Source of the DNA: Acorus gramineus
Lineage: Eukaryota; Streptophyta; Magnoliopsida; Acorales; Acoraceae
Reading direction: 5' to 3'
Assembly: GCA_030737835.1 (NCBI GenBank)
Contig: CM060847.1
Span: forward strand, 14,673,779 to 14,737,778
DNA: 64,000 bases
In this document: one piece after another, positions 1 to 12,068 of the stretch
How positions within the stretch are numbered: the first letter of the stretch is position 1
How the letters are laid out: each line of letters opens with the position of its first letter
Notes under the pieces: generated by a model
What the model saw: only the letters and a program-made list of their open reading frames with translations
What the model was told of the DNA's origin: nothing
Databases searched by the model: none
Position numbers and translations under genes: made by a program

Positions 1-395
1 TGGCTCTAATCCAATTTTATACAAACCTTTCTTATAGGGTGTCTCTCACACACATTCGGACCTCTATTAATTGATGGATGTTATTATATGTTAATTAAAC
101 ATCTCACTAATGCTCTTTAAAAAATCTCAAATTTCTAGAACGGAAAGAGAAGACCCTTATCACTTAGGCCCTGTTTAGCTAGGAGGATTATAAATTGAAA
201 CGACCATAATTTTAACTTCTCTCTCATAGTCTCACATACAAACATCTTGTTGTATAGGAAAATGTTACTTACGGTCCTTTTTTTAGCTTCATTTCAGTTC
301 ACACATTTAAAAAAAAAAATTAAAAATATAATTTATCCAATAAAATGGAGCACGTAGTCTAATGAATTGTATGAATCTAGAAAATGTAATTTCTT
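1..395. repeat. Block A, copy 1 (direct duplicate of 20053-20480)
   Basis: This block begins TGGCTCTAATCCAATTTTAT and is repeated in the same orientation at 20053, with only scattered substitutions and short indels. Both copies run through the phrase CACTTAGGCCCTGT and into an A/T-rich segment. It has no coding potential. It probably belongs to an ancient segmental duplication around the resistance locus, although a dispersed repeat family is also possible. Confidence 0.8.
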
Positions 396-679
396 TTTTA
401 TATGTTTTTTATTTAAAAAAATTATATACCTCATGTAATGAGATATATATATTTCTATAAAATGTGAAATATATATACTTCAATAATAAATGATATCATT
501 CATAAAAATTTTAAAAAATTTCTATCAAGACATAGTAAATAGAATTGTATTTAGGACTATAAAAATGAAATGATCGGGTGTAACAAAGCTCAAGTGCTCA
601 ACAACTCTTGGCCATCAAATCACGTGGACCCTTTTTCGGAATGCACGGCCCATATCAAACTGATATCTCATCGATGCAT

Positions 680-2900
680 CCCATCCGTCCAATCAATGAA
701 TCTCCACTCAACGACCCAGATGAAAAATGAAACTAGCCGTTGAACACATCCAACGGTCATCACATCCCTATAAAACCATACTAGGCGGTGTGAGATCGGG
801 CAATCGGAAATCGTCTAGTGGTAGATCGGGCCAAATGGAGAAAGGTGAGCTGCGACGGTGCCAAGATGAGTTCGAAACAGTGGGGAGGGAAGAAGAAGAA
901 GAGCAAAACAAAAAGAAGGGAAGAAGAAGAAGAGCACAACCAAAATAGGGTTCCGGCTGGACTGGAGGAAGAAGAAGAGTGTTTTGTGATGGTTTTGTCT
1001 TTTATAAAAGGGTATATGTGGTATTTAAAAAAAAGAGGGGTAAAAAAACAAGGGGATAAAAAAGCAGGGATAAAAATATAATTTCCCCAGGTTAAGGGGC
1101 ATGAAAAAAATAGGGGGCTCGGTCCAGGTACATTTGAACAATTTTCCCAAAAAAAACATACCAGAGCCCCCACTGAAGACAAATTAAACGGTTCTTGTTT
1201 GCCTTACGTGGGTGAGTAAATTAAATTAAATGTGTTCCATCTCCATGGACATTGACCCCATTAATTTTCTAAAAAGACAATTTTCAACTAAACTAATGTG
1301 TTTAGGCTTTTCAGAGGATTCTTAAACCAATAACACAAAATTTGACTAATTCTATTTTTGTTGTATAGAGTGGATAAAATGAAAAATAATCTTGCTCATC
1401 AGAAAAAAAAAAAAAAAAAAAAATTGTTTCGTGTAAATGAATTGTAAGTAGGGCCGCAATAAATTGTATCTGACTTTCTATCTGTATCTGACTTCATTGG
1501 ATTATAAAAACATCAACGGGAGGTTCTCCGAGTTATGTGTTCTTCACTTTCGATCTGTATCTGACTTCATTGGATTTCTTTGGAAATCGCATCGTTTATG
1601 GTTAAAAGAGTGATCTTTTTGGGGGTGATGAATTGATCTGAAGTCTGAGCCTCGTCGGGGTCAGGTGGTCCTTTTGATATATATATTTTTTTTGATCGAT
1701 CGATGTGGGTTTGTTTATATTTCAATGATTTAGGCATTAAAACTTTTGATAATTGATTTACGTCATTTTTTTTAAGGTTTTGAGGGGATCTGATTTTTTT
1801 TTAAATTCTGAAGAAGATCCAGATTTCATACTCGGGGCTTGTGAAAAGGTACACAATCACTCTTTCTCTTTAGAGATTTGGTTTATTAAATGTTCAATAT
1901 GTGCTTTGTTTTTAGGTTTTTTTTTTTTTTTTTTGTGTGTTCTGCTTTTTTTGGATAGATTTTGAATCTTTGTGGATCATTTGATTTCACTTTTTTTTTT
2001 TTCAATATTTGTGGCTTCTATGATGTTGTATGTTTTTTTTAAACAAATATTTCATTATTTTTGAGTTTCTTGTAGTCCAGGATTCCTTTTGAAAAGTTTT
2101 GTGATTTTTTTTGGTTAACGCACTCCCCCCTCATCTTCTTGTTATGGCTGCCTTGATTCCCATGTAAAATATTCCTTTTGTTTGAGTTTATGCTGATTTT
2201 ATTTTGTTCTGTTAAAGTTTTTTTGAAAAACAGGGAAGTGTGTGTATTTTTTTTGTAAGAGCAGGGGATATGTGGCTGTGGTTCTGTTTCATTAATGACA
2301 CGCAAGTCCTTTGTAAGACTCCAAAAGAAAGCATTCTATGAATTAGAGATCATGTTTACATGTTTATTGATGCTTCATGATGTTGTTTTACTGATTGATC
2401 TTGATTATGTTTAGATGGTTATCGCCAGCCCCGAAGACGCGATCAAGGTCTTTGTCAACAGGGATCGCCAGGAGGTTCACTGAGGTCTGCGTTTCTTGCA
2501 TTTTCTATCTGTATTTTTTACTTCATTGGATTTCTTTGAAAGAATGTTCTTTTCGGGGTGTGATGAATTGATCTGAACCTCGTCAGGGACGGTGGTCCTT
2601 TTGATTTGTTTTTGATCAATCGATCAATGTATAGATTTCAATGATTTAGGCATCAAAACTTTGATAATTGATTTACATCTTTTCTTTTTGAAGGTTTTGA
2701 GAGGATCTGATTTTCTTATTCTGAAGAAGATCCAGATTTCAGATTTCAGGTTCAGGGGCTTGTGAAGAGGTACACCATTACTTTCTTTATGGATGTTGAT
2801 TTATTTAATGTTCAATATGTTCTTTGATTTTAGGTGTGTTTGTGTTTATTTTGTTCTGTTTTTTTTTTTCTTTTGGACACATTTTTTTTTACTGTTTGTT
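680..2900 (+). other. Orphan transcription-unit-like region with an internal duplication
   Basis: A CCAAT motif near 690 and a TATA-like CTATAAAACC near 769 are followed by a G/A-rich leader-like stretch (785-1000). Further on, a block at about 1495-1960 is repeated in direct orientation at about 2495-2890; both copies contain GATGAATTGATCTGAA and GAAGAAGATCCAGATTTCA. Between them lies a short GC-rich ORF, 2415-2483 (22 codons, starts MVIASPEDAIKVF), right after TTTAG, so it looks like an exon. I do not recognise the product. It could be a degenerate gene fragment or a transposon-captured exon. No complete gene can be supported. Confidence 0.35.
1147..1450. repeat. Block B, copy 1 (direct duplicate of about 19199-19500)
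   Basis: The sequence from AAACATACCAGAGCCCCCAC to GAATTGTAAGTAGGG recurs near 19200 in the same orientation with a few per cent of differences. It is non-coding. Relative to block A the order is A-B on the left side of the window and B-A on the right. Confidence 0.8.
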
Positions 2901-3600
2901 TGTTCTGTCTTTTCTTTTGGATGGTTTTCGATATGAGTTTGGTCAAAGTCGTGCTAAATAAGCTCTATAGGTGGTATAGAATCACCATTATACGTGCAAT
3001 ACTTTTTGTCACATGTAAGTGTTTTCAATGTTGAATTAAACGATTTAATTGTGGCATATATAATCATATACTAGTTGTCTTGAATTATAACAAACGGGCA
3101 GATGATATTCAATGTCTCAAATAAAATAATTACTTAATAGCATTAAATTACTGAATTTTAATGACAGTATCCTGATATGGCTTTATCATATAATCGTTTG
3201 ACATATAGTAGTAGTATTAATTGCGATATCTACCACCACTTTTTACATATCACATAAAAATGAAGAACCGAAGAATTATACAAAATATTTGTAAATTTAT
3301 GAGAAAAAGAAAAAAATTAATTTAAATTGAAAGTAAAATTAATGCCTGTTGTACAATAATTTTATATTGTATAAGAGGCATGAATTTTACTTTGAATTTG
3401 GATTAATTAGTTTCATAAAGTTGTTTATCTTTTGTATAGTTCATCGATTTTTTATTTTTTGTGTAACCTATAATGTGGTAGTAGGCATCATAAGATCTTA
3501 TATGTTTTATTCGACCATAAGGTAATGAGCACTATCATGTCACTGTCATGAAGTGTCATGAAGGTTCAGTTATTTAGTGATGATGTGAAGTAATTATTTT
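2900..3600. other. AT-rich intergenic sequence
   Basis: No coding region or repeat that I can support. Only poly-T runs and short A/T-rich words are visible. Confidence 0.5.
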
Positions 3601-4075
3601 ATTTGAATAATTGAATGTGATTGAATGTAATTATTTCTGGCAAGGTATGGCTGAAGGAATTCATTCAACAGCATGTGATTGAAATTGAGTTGTTTCATCT
3701 TGGGCATTTATATATATGTCCTTGTGTTTCACAAAACAGTGTGTTGTTTTTCAGATTTGCTTCAGTTTTTATTGTAGTTTCCTCGTACGTGCATTGTGTA
3801 ATTTTAATATTCTCATCAGCACTCTGCTTTCATATTTATAAGCAATGAAAAATTCAACAAAACCAAATAAATGTTGTGAATTCTTTCGGAGTAGTAATAT
3901 AAGCAAACTTCGAATGCTTTTGAATGCTAAATGTAAGCAGAATTCTTATGGAGTTTCCTCGAACATGCATTGAATAATTTAGTGGTCTTGTGCATCTTGT
4001 CATTTATTTACTGAATGCTTTTGAGTGCTAAATGTTATCCTCACGTTTCAAAGAGGGAAAAATGTTGGAATATAA
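3600..4075 (+). repeat. Relic of an NLR 3' tail upstream of the intact NLR
   Basis: The words GAAGGAATTCATTCA and GATTGAAATTGA near 3653-3690 match the 3' array of the downstream resistance gene (near 14842, 15610 and 16450). The later phrase TTTACTGAATGCTT...GATAAATGTTA near 16580 is matched by TTTACTGAATGCTT...GCTAAATGTTA near 4007-4037. This looks like the 3' end of a former NLR copy whose coding part is gone. Confidence 0.55.
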
Positions 4076-4189
4076 TCTACAAAATAAGAAATAAAATAAA
4101 CATCAGCATTCATCATAAATAACAAATATTATCAATTAAAAATAACATAAAAAAAAATTAATTAAACATCAAACATGACATCCATTTGG

Positions 4190-5070
4190 GTTGGAGCATG
4201 GTTTGAAAATAATATTTGATCATAATATTAATTGCACCCCACCCAGGGAGGGTTTGGGACGGGTATTGTTAAATAAACCCGCTTTCCGTCCCAGACACCC
4301 CATGTTTCATTTTATATCCTCCTAACCCACCTCATCGGGTATCTGATTGAGGTAGTCCCATTGTTATCCATCCCTAGGACAAATATGTCAATTTAAAATG
4401 AAAATAAAAACTTTTGTTTCACTTAAAAGTTGGATAATATTTATCTTTACATTTTGTTCTCATATTGACATGTGAACAAAGACAAAGATGGATGGATTTA
4501 TTACCCCTTACAATTTAATTTACATTTTTAAATTAACATTCATTATTCTAATTGAAAAAGGAAAAATCCATACAACTCTCTACAAAAATATAAAAATGCA
4601 GATAATCCCCTGCATTTTTTCACAATCCAGAAAACCCTACCCACTTGATGTACAGGTCATCATTTAATCTGAAATCCAACCTGCCCGACCTCGTTTACGG
4701 GCCGGGCTCGGGCCTCACTTTGTGGTCTGGTCTGAACTCATAGAGCCCACAGACCCGATCCATGGGTATGTGAAAAGCCTCAAAAATATTTTTTTGGTGG
4801 GCCTTTGAGGTCCACCTGTGGCCCAAGCCGCCAAGCCCGACCCGCAGGATCTTTTTTGTGACCCGGGCCGGCCAGCCCGTTACCGATGCCTAAGTTGATA
4901 TGATCTATCCGACACCCAACTTAAATCGGATATTTTTTTTCCTAAAAAATCCGTTTAGAGACATAACATTTAAACAAGTCTTGGATTTGAGACAGATTTG
5001 AGATAAAAAAAAATTTTAGTGGATCCGAGTTTGGTGAAACCTATCCGTCCCATTGCCATCTATCTTTAGG
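4190..5070. mobile_element. Degenerate hAT-type element fragments, GC-rich
   Basis: Two ends of the form CCATTGTTATCCATCCCTA (near 4377) and CCATTGCCATCTATCTTTA (near 5067) resemble TAGGGATGGCAA-type hAT termini read from the other strand. Between them is a strikingly GC-rich segment (4670-4890, many GGGCC and CCCGA words) in otherwise AT-rich DNA. I could not find matching left ends or clear target-site duplications, so the limits are approximate. Confidence 0.35.
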
Positions 5071-5099
5071 ACCATATAGACTTTTTGTTTATTTCATTT

Positions 5100-5365
5100 T
5101 CATTTGATAATGTTACATACAACTTTATTTTCAGTCTTAAATGCAGTCTATATGTGTTTTGAATTTTTTAAAAATAATATGCTTTTATAAAAAATGAAAC
5201 ATATACTCCAATGAACTGCATGAATGTATTTATAGAAAATGTGTAAAAACATTTTTTTGAAACATATACTTTATTAACATGAGCATATGCTCCGTTAATT
5301 TTTTATTATCGTATATAGGACTGAAACTAAGGTTAAAAATAGATCTGGGTGTAACAGCACTACTT
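5100..5365. mobile_element. AT-rich MITE of the GTTACA family, copy
   Basis: It starts AATGTTACATACAAC...TTTTCAGTCTTAAATG and ends GGACTGAAACT...GGGTGTAACAGC, imperfect inverted ends. It shares ends and a core (...TATACTCCAATGAA...) with similar stretches near 250-590, 17005-17235, 21130-21500 and 27845-28105. Confidence 0.4.
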
Positions 5366-5445
5366 TTCATTTATTGTGTATTTAACATGTGCACGTAACT
5401 TTTGTTTATTCACACCCTAAAATAACTTTCATGTACATGTTGGCC

Positions 5446-5650
5446 AGGTAATCATCACTATTAATTTCTCTCGGTGTCCAAAACAGTTGATAGTCTCAGC
5501 TTCTTATATTTATTATATTTATATCTTCCTCTGTTGTTCTCTTCGTGACCGAATCACCGAATCCAAACTCTGGTAAGTTCAAATACTCCAAACGATTGCA
5601 CTTCTCTCAATCTATTTCATCATATTTGTCTAATTATATTCCAGTGTTTT
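5446..5650 (+). repeat. Orphan NLR 5' leader (copy of 8066-8290)
   Basis: The segment runs from CCAGGTAATCATCACTATTA through GGTGTCCAAAAC and TTCCTCTGTTGTTCTCTT to a splice-donor-like CTG|GTAAGTTCAAATACTCC near 5572. The same ordered words occur at 8066-8250, directly in front of the NLR. No NLR coding sequence follows within 2.4 kb, so this is a leader without a gene body: either a relic of a tandem copy or an upstream duplicate promoter. Confidence 0.7.
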
Positions 5651-6169
5651 GTGACATATATATAAGTACGCAAAACATACATGGTCTATGTTTTCAGTCC
5701 ACAACTTAGATCACGTGTTTTTTTTTCATTTCTAAATGTAAATTATATTTTAGACCATGAAAATGATTGAGTATAATAAGTCCTTAAGAAATATATTCAG
5801 TGAATATGAGCATTGATACATTTAACCTGTTTTACAGTTCCCTCTACAGTCTAGAAACGGTCCCCTAATGTATGAAAATTAAAAATACATTAGTGAATCT
5901 CAGTGTAAACTTACTTTTTATTTGAATATGTAATTCAATAGACGAGTGCATATTTTTCTTTTAAAAAAATACGAGGATCACGGATGGGGCTACACACATG
6001 ACTAGACATATATATTTTTCTAGAAAATATTTCATCGAGTAATTGCTATCAATCTTTTAAAAATATAAACATAATGTAAAAATACATAAATCTAAATAGA
6101 ATTATCTAACAATGAATTTATGCGTGTTACATCTAAAGGATAATTCTATCTAAAAACTCATTAGAAAAA

Positions 6170-6945
6170 AGAGAAAATGCATGTAGCCCTTTGAAAGTTT
6201 ACTTATATCCATATCGATCCTCTTTTTTTCAAAAATTCATATAACCCCTTGATTGTTTGAGTTATATCCCACTGCCGTTAAGACCTTCAAACTAGGGTGT
6301 GGATAACTTAACTATACCTGATTAAATTACCTTTTTATCCACATCACTTTCACCCACATCTTAGAAAAAAATACATATATATAACCTCTTTAAAGTTTGT
6401 GAATATCAATATATATAACCCCCTATATATATTTTCTCATAGATAAAAATTTATACCATGAGTTAGTTTTCTATTAAATTTTAGGGAATATTCATGGTAT
6501 ATTTTTTTCATCTAAAGGTGTTGCAAATGCATTTATCCAAATAAGCTCATGAGATTTAAGAAAAATTTAATATGATCCATCTAAATTATCAAAATACCCT
6601 ACTGTGTTAAGAATAAATTGTTGTATTGTTAGGTTAGCGACACATAAGTTTTAACTCGATGACGGTAGAGGGTAATATGGATATTAAGAAAAAAGTGTGG
6701 TCATAAATTGTTATGTATATTCGCAATCATTCAGGGGTTATATGAATATATATTTTTAGAGTGACATTAACTAACGGAATATTTTACAAATATTCTTCCT
6801 AAACTAGTGACAATTTAACTCAGGGGTATTTTTTGGTTAATAAAGAAAACTTTCAGGGGTTCATATAGATTTTCAGAAAGAAAAAAAAAACATGGGGATA
6901 TGAATATTAATAAAAACTTTCAAGGGGTATATGTATTTTTTTCCA
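6170..6945. mobile_element. MITE with long inverted ends (about 80 bp)
   Basis: The left arm contains GCCCTTTGAAAGTTTACTTA...ATTCATATAACCCCTT. The right arm, read on the other strand, contains CCCCTTGAAAGTTTTTATTA...CTATATGAACCCCT. The arms diverge by perhaps a fifth. The interior is non-coding and A/T-rich. No clear target-site duplication was found, so the superfamily (possibly Mutator-like) is open. Confidence 0.6.
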
Positions 6946-7005
6946 AAAAATAATGTTCAATGCTTGGTTGTTTTTGACATGTTATAGTTTGGAAGGGAAT
7001 ATAAT

Positions 7006-7406
7006 TAGGGCTGCAACTCAGGCGGGTTGGGTTCTGGTTGACTCCAATCCGAATCCAATTCGAATTTCAAATTATTCAACCCTAACCTGACCCAACCCAA
7101 ATTTTTAATATGATGTGCAAATTAAATAAATCAACCCGACCCAACATGTAAGATTAGCTAGATTTATCTAAAATTTGGAATACCCAGATTAGAAGCTACA
7201 GAATGAACGTCCATGATTTTTTTTTTAACTATTAGTTTACGGGTTTGGGTTGGGTCGGGTTGTGAGTGAGGCCAACTCAAACCCAACCCGATTTGTGAGT
7301 CAACCCGAATTGGCGAACCCGAACCCGATTTGGTCTACTCAACTCATGTAAAAATCGGATTCAACCCGTCGGGTTCGAGTTCAACCCAACCCAAGTTACA
7401 GCCTTA
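7006..7406. mobile_element. Non-autonomous hAT element (401 bp) with exact 8-bp TSD
   Basis: The element begins TAGGGCTGCAACTC and ends AAGTTACAGCCTTA, which are inverted copies of one another. It is flanked by AATATAAT on both sides (6998-7005 and 7407-7414), an exact 8-bp target-site duplication as is usual for hAT transposons. The arms are dense in GGGTTGGGT/ACCCAACCC words. There is no transposase. The intact TSD suggests a fairly young insertion. Confidence 0.9.
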
Positions 7407-7414
7407 AATATAAT

Positions 7415-8055
7415 AGTTGATTGAAATTCAAGTGTTAGATCGATTTTTCCTTAATTTACTTAGCAAAAACATCCTCAATTTATGACGTTCATGCATGTAC
7501 CAAAGAATCACCAAAAATTTTGATGGATTTTTAGTTGTGTAACCACTAATATGGAAGCTTTCTATGATATCTATCTCCATGTAAAATTTGATGTGATTTC
7601 AAAATCGCGACCCTTTATTTCCATCAATTGATATTTTTATAATTTATTTGATAAACATCTTTGATGGTCTCATCTGTATCAAAATATATCATACATCAAA
7701 TACCAACAACAACGGGTCAGTCGAAACTACAACTATTAGTCTATTACTACTTTAAAACTTGGGTACATCAAACTGTGTGAGTATAGTTCCACCCAAACAC
7801 ATACACAAGTCATCAGTGAGACTTGTTTAAAGTTAGTTTCTGGCAGAACAGTCACCCGAGGTCGCTCGAAAGAAGGATGTCCTTCTACTAGCCTTAAGAA
7901 CCATAAAGGCTTTTGTTTAATATATAATTAATGATTTTTCATTGAATTGAAATTTGTTAATCTACTAGCATGTGTGTGTGATCGAAATTACAATTATGTC
8001 ACAAATAAGTAGGTGCTAATTAGATAACTAGCAATCTAAAATAAATTTGATTTAC
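7415..8055. other. AT-rich sequence immediately upstream of the NLR leader
   Basis: No ORF or repeat is supportable. It presumably contains the NLR promoter, but I cannot pick a convincing TATA element. Confidence 0.4.
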
Positions 8056-8226
8056 ATGTGTTAACCAGGTCATCTCTATTTCTCTGGTGTCCAAAACTCT
8101 TGACGGCCTCAACTCTTGACGCACCACCACCAAAAAAAAAAAAAAAAAAAATCTCATTTGTTATATTGTTTTGGGTTTTCATCTTCCTCTGTTGTTCTCT
8201 TGGTGACCTGGTCGATCCATACTCAG
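8056..8226 (+). other. 5' leader exon of the NLR gene, ending at a splice donor
   Basis: A pyrimidine-rich stretch ends ACTCAG|GTAAGTTTAAATA near 8226, a strong plant donor. A plausible acceptor is ATACAG (ending 8645) or CATCAG (ending 8666), just before the likely start codon at 8675. The same leader with the same donor occurs at 5446-5572, which supports its being a functional or formerly functional unit. Inferred as a 5'-UTR exon plus intron; no transcript evidence is available. Confidence 0.5.
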
Positions 8227-8674
8227 GTAAGTTTAAATACTCCAAATGAATACACTTTTATCTCCTATGCTCTTAATTTATTTTATTTGTATACCAAAAA
8301 ACAAATTTACATATGTTATCTATTTAGCTTCACGGTGTTTCTCTCACTAAAGTTTAACTACCAATAAATTATAATTGAGGGCAAGTTTTAAGAAGGGAAT
8401 GATCGATTCCTAAATAGATATGTTTACAGTAACTTAAAACTAAAAAATCTAATGAGGGATTCTTAGGCGTCTAAAAAGTATTTTTAGAACACTGTCACCA
8501 ATATTACCTAACAAGTACATACAAAAAATAATACGCCAATGTGCCTTTCTCACTGGTACAATCTAATCGGAAGTTCGCAACACTTACATGATGCATTTGT
8601 CAACCAATGGGTTAAGAGTCTCAAGGTATTTCTCTGGTTATACAGATATTCACATCCGTCCATCAGAAGACCCC

Positions 8675-11600
8675 ATGACGTCTGTGATCACGGATGTCGG
8701 GAAGGATATCATCATCAAGGAACTATGGGAGCCCATAAAACGCCATGTGCGTTACTTCATTTATTGTAAGAGATATGTCAACGAGCTCAAAACCTGTTTA
8801 GAGGACTTGGAGCGGATTAAGAAAGACCGAGAGGAGATGACAACTCAAGCCAGAAGAGGGGGAAAAGACCCGACGAATGAACTGAAGCACTGGTTTGAAA
8901 AAACCGAACAAGTCGAAGCTGAAAACAAGAGAAGTGCTGCTGATGTTGGAGAGCAGAAGCGCTGCTTCACTTGGCTTTCTGAATTGGGCTCACGTTATCG
9001 TCTGGGCAAGGAAGCGGTGAGGAAGAAAGCCGAGGTTGATGAGCTCCTACAAAAGAAATTCGAAAACATGTTTTTGACCGCACCGATTCCAGGCATCGAA
9101 GAGCTGGCTGCTGCAGGTATTCGGTCCTTCGAGTCCACGCTATTGGCAGCAAATCAAATAGTGCATGCATTGGGCGACCCTGGGATCCACATGATCGGAA
9201 TCCATGGAATGGGAGGAGTTGGAAAAACGACCTTAGCAAAATATGTCATGATACAAGTAAAGGAAAAAAGCATGTTTGATGAGGTTGTGATGGTGACTGT
9301 TTCTCAAAACCAAAGTGTGGTACGCATTCAAGAAGAAATGGCAGAGAGTTTGGGTATCGATACCAAGCAAGAGAGAATAACTGCAACAAAGCTTTATGGT
9401 CGAATAAAAAGTGCGGGTAAAATTCTCATAATCTTGGATGATATGTGGGGAAGACTAGAATTATCAGAAGTGGGGATACCTGAAGATGATGAGCGATGCA
9501 AAATCATCCTCACATCACGCAGTTTAGAAGTATGCAATTCCATGAAAAGCCAAAAAAATGTATTATTGGGAGTCCTATCAGAAGACGATTCATGGAAACT
9601 ATTTGAAGAAAATACTGTGGTGATTGAACAGAGTATTGCTCGGGATGTGGCTTCTGAATGCAGGGGCTTGCCGTTGGCTATTGTGACTATTGGAAGGGCA
9701 TTGATTGGAAAAAGCAAGACGGATTGGGAGGCTGCATTGGATCAGTTAAGGGCAAATGTTCCCGAAAACATTCACGATTTGGAACGGATGTTTAAGCGGC
9801 TGAAGGTGAGTTATGATCTATTAGAAGGTGAGGAAACCAAATCATGTTTCTTGCTCTGTAGCATGTTTGGGGAAGATGTTGAAATTGATGTGGAAGATTT
9901 GACTATGTATGCAATGGGGGAGAAGTTCTTGAAACGTGTCTACTCTCTTCAAGAGGCAAGGCATAGAGTGAAATTCTTAGTCAACAAACTCAAGGCTTCA
10001 TGCTTATTGTTGGAGGGAAGAAGTGAAAACTATGTGAAAATGCATGATGTTATTAGAGATATGGCTATATATATTGCATCAGATAAGAAGGAAGGTTGCT
10101 TATCCAAAGTTTGTTCAGGTAATCAATGTTGGAATGAAGCGGATGATCTGAAAGAATGCAGGAGACTTTCTATATTGGGGAAATATAATAATACCATCAT
10201 CCTTCCTGAGGAACCACCTGAATGTTCGCAAATCCACACACTGGTATTAGAAGAAATTAAAAATATTCCTGATAATTTTTTTGAGAAGATGACATCACTC
10301 AGAGTGTTACATCTAATAAATATCAGAATGTCACGTCTGCCAGCATCCATGAGTCACCTGACGAATCTAAGAACACTGCTTATAGATGATTGTGATGATT
10401 TGAATGATATATCCATCCTTGGAGACCAGATAAACCTTGAGGTGCTTCGCTTAAGACATACAGCACTGGAAGAGTTGCCAGAGAGCATTGGAAAGTTGAT
10501 CAATTTGAGGTATTTAGCTCCATTATTTAATTATTTGGGGACAAATAAACAGATTAGAATACCACCAAAAGTGATATCAAACATGCCCCAATTAGAAGAA
10601 TTCCACGTTGACCGTTGTGTGACACCATGGGAAGTGACGGGAGGAGGACGTGGGAAAAGTTATATCCTGGAGGAGATACTTGCCTTGACGAAATTGGTAG
10701 CATTAACGATCCATCTGGGTGATATCGAATATGTTAAAGCCACACGACATATGGAATTTAAAGGAAACCTAGAAAGGTTTTCAATCCACATCAACCAAAA
10801 CTCTTGGGTTTACAAAGATTCCAGACTCATGAACATTGATTTGAGGGGTTCGCATCTCCCGAGATGGGTTATCATGTTACTAGGGAAAACAGATGCCCTA
10901 ATTCTAAAGGGATCAATTCCCCCCCATTTGGATGTCACGGGTTGTGGTGGTGATTTCCAATGTTTGGGGCATCTTGAATTAAGCAAGTGTCCTGAAATGG
11001 AATTTGTCATCCATGGATCAGGTGTCCCTAGCATTATACTACCTGACTTGCAAGTGTTGGAACTGTGGCACATGGAGAAATTGATAGGCATATGCAGCAG
11101 CAGTCCACTTCATCCTGGCTCCCTCCAAAAATTGAGGGTCTTAAAAGACGTGGATTGTCCAAAATTTAATATCAATGGGGTTATAAAGAGAGCCAATAAT
11201 AATCTGGAACAACTTTATATCGCTGGGAAGGATTCTATTAGAGAGGTATGCAGCAACAACGACTGCATTGTAACGGGTGAAATAAGTGTTGGGGCTGGAG
11301 AAGATTTCAGTCATGCTTTACTGCCTAGTCTGAAGAGTTGTTCCTCAGTAACTTGAGTGAGTTGATGAGCATTTGGAAGAGGGGTTCCATGCCACCTCCA
11401 GTGGGAAGCTTCTCCAACTTAAAGCTAATCTATGTGATCCGCTGCAACAAAATGAGACACCTCTTGTCACTCACTCTGGCCCAGAGGCTTGAACGCCTTG
11501 AGAGGATTGATATCTTGGACTGTGCGGGAATGGAGGGACTGATATCTTTGGAGGATGAAGAAGAAGAAGGGGAGCCCAACTCCACATCTTTGAGCAGGTC

Positions 11601-12068
11601 CGTTGTACCACTGTCCCCTGTCTTCTGCAACCTACAATTTCTTAACATAAATCGGTGTGGTGGCTTTTGCACTCTCTTTTCGGTGGGGCTTGCCAAAGGC
11701 CTCGTGCGACTGGAGACACTTGTAATAAATCAGTGTCACCGGATGGAGGTTATTATTCTGAGAGGGGAAAAAGAAGTTGAGTTTGACAGTCTGTTACCTA
11801 GTTTGGTCGATATAAAGCTGAAGGGTCTGCCAAAACTGACTAGTTTTTTCAGTGATGGTGGATCACTCGCTCCTACAGCCTTCTCATTGCCCTCACTCAA
11901 ACATATCAAGGTGAAAGATTGTCCACAACTGACGAAGCTCCCTCTGGGACCCCAAAGTTCACCCAAGCTGGAGTGGATAGAAGGAAACAAGGAATGGTTG
12001 GAAGGGTTGGTGTGGGATGATGAAAACAGCAGGTCTCGTTTCCAACCCTTGCTTAAAGAATTACCCAG
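8675..12068 (+). CDS. CC-NB-LRR resistance protein, RPS2/At4g27220-like, with a one-base frameshift
   Basis: An intracellular immune receptor of the coiled-coil NLR class. I take the start at 8675 (MTSVITDVGKDI); an in-frame ATG at 8588 adds 29 residues that do not look conserved. Counting from 8675, the CC domain is about residues 1-130, the P-loop GMGGVGKTT is at 178, kinase-2 LIILDDMW at about 250, GLPLA at 331 and the MHD motif at 456, followed by LRRs. The first frame ends at 11356, but coding similarity continues in another frame: after LPSLK (near 11333) one A seems to be missing, and the LRR then continues (FLSNLSELMSIW) to a donor AG|GTATGT at 12068. The tail ...LEWIEGNKEWLEGL is typical of this subfamily's C-terminus. 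Either the allele is truncated at about 893 residues or there is a base-call error. All NB motifs are intact, so activation potential is retained in the shorter product. Confidence 0.88.

Noticed and set aside
781-1182. Minus-strand ORF of 133 codons rich in Phe/Ser
   Set aside because: It reads the complement of GAAGAAGAAG and poly-A tracts; its composition is wholly low-complexity.
1626-1800. C/D snoRNA suggested by TGATGA and CTGA words
   Set aside because: Spacing is wrong (10 nt or more than 150 nt between boxes), and no terminal stem or guide region is visible in either duplicated copy.
7012-7400. GGGTTGGGT/GGGTTCGGG runs as interstitial telomere-like repeats
   Set aside because: They are not TTTAGGG arrays and lie inside TSD-bounded hAT elements as arm sequence.
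8967-11990. Several ORFs on the minus strand within the NLR gene
   Set aside because: They are antisense shadows of the NB-ARC and LRR coding sequence.
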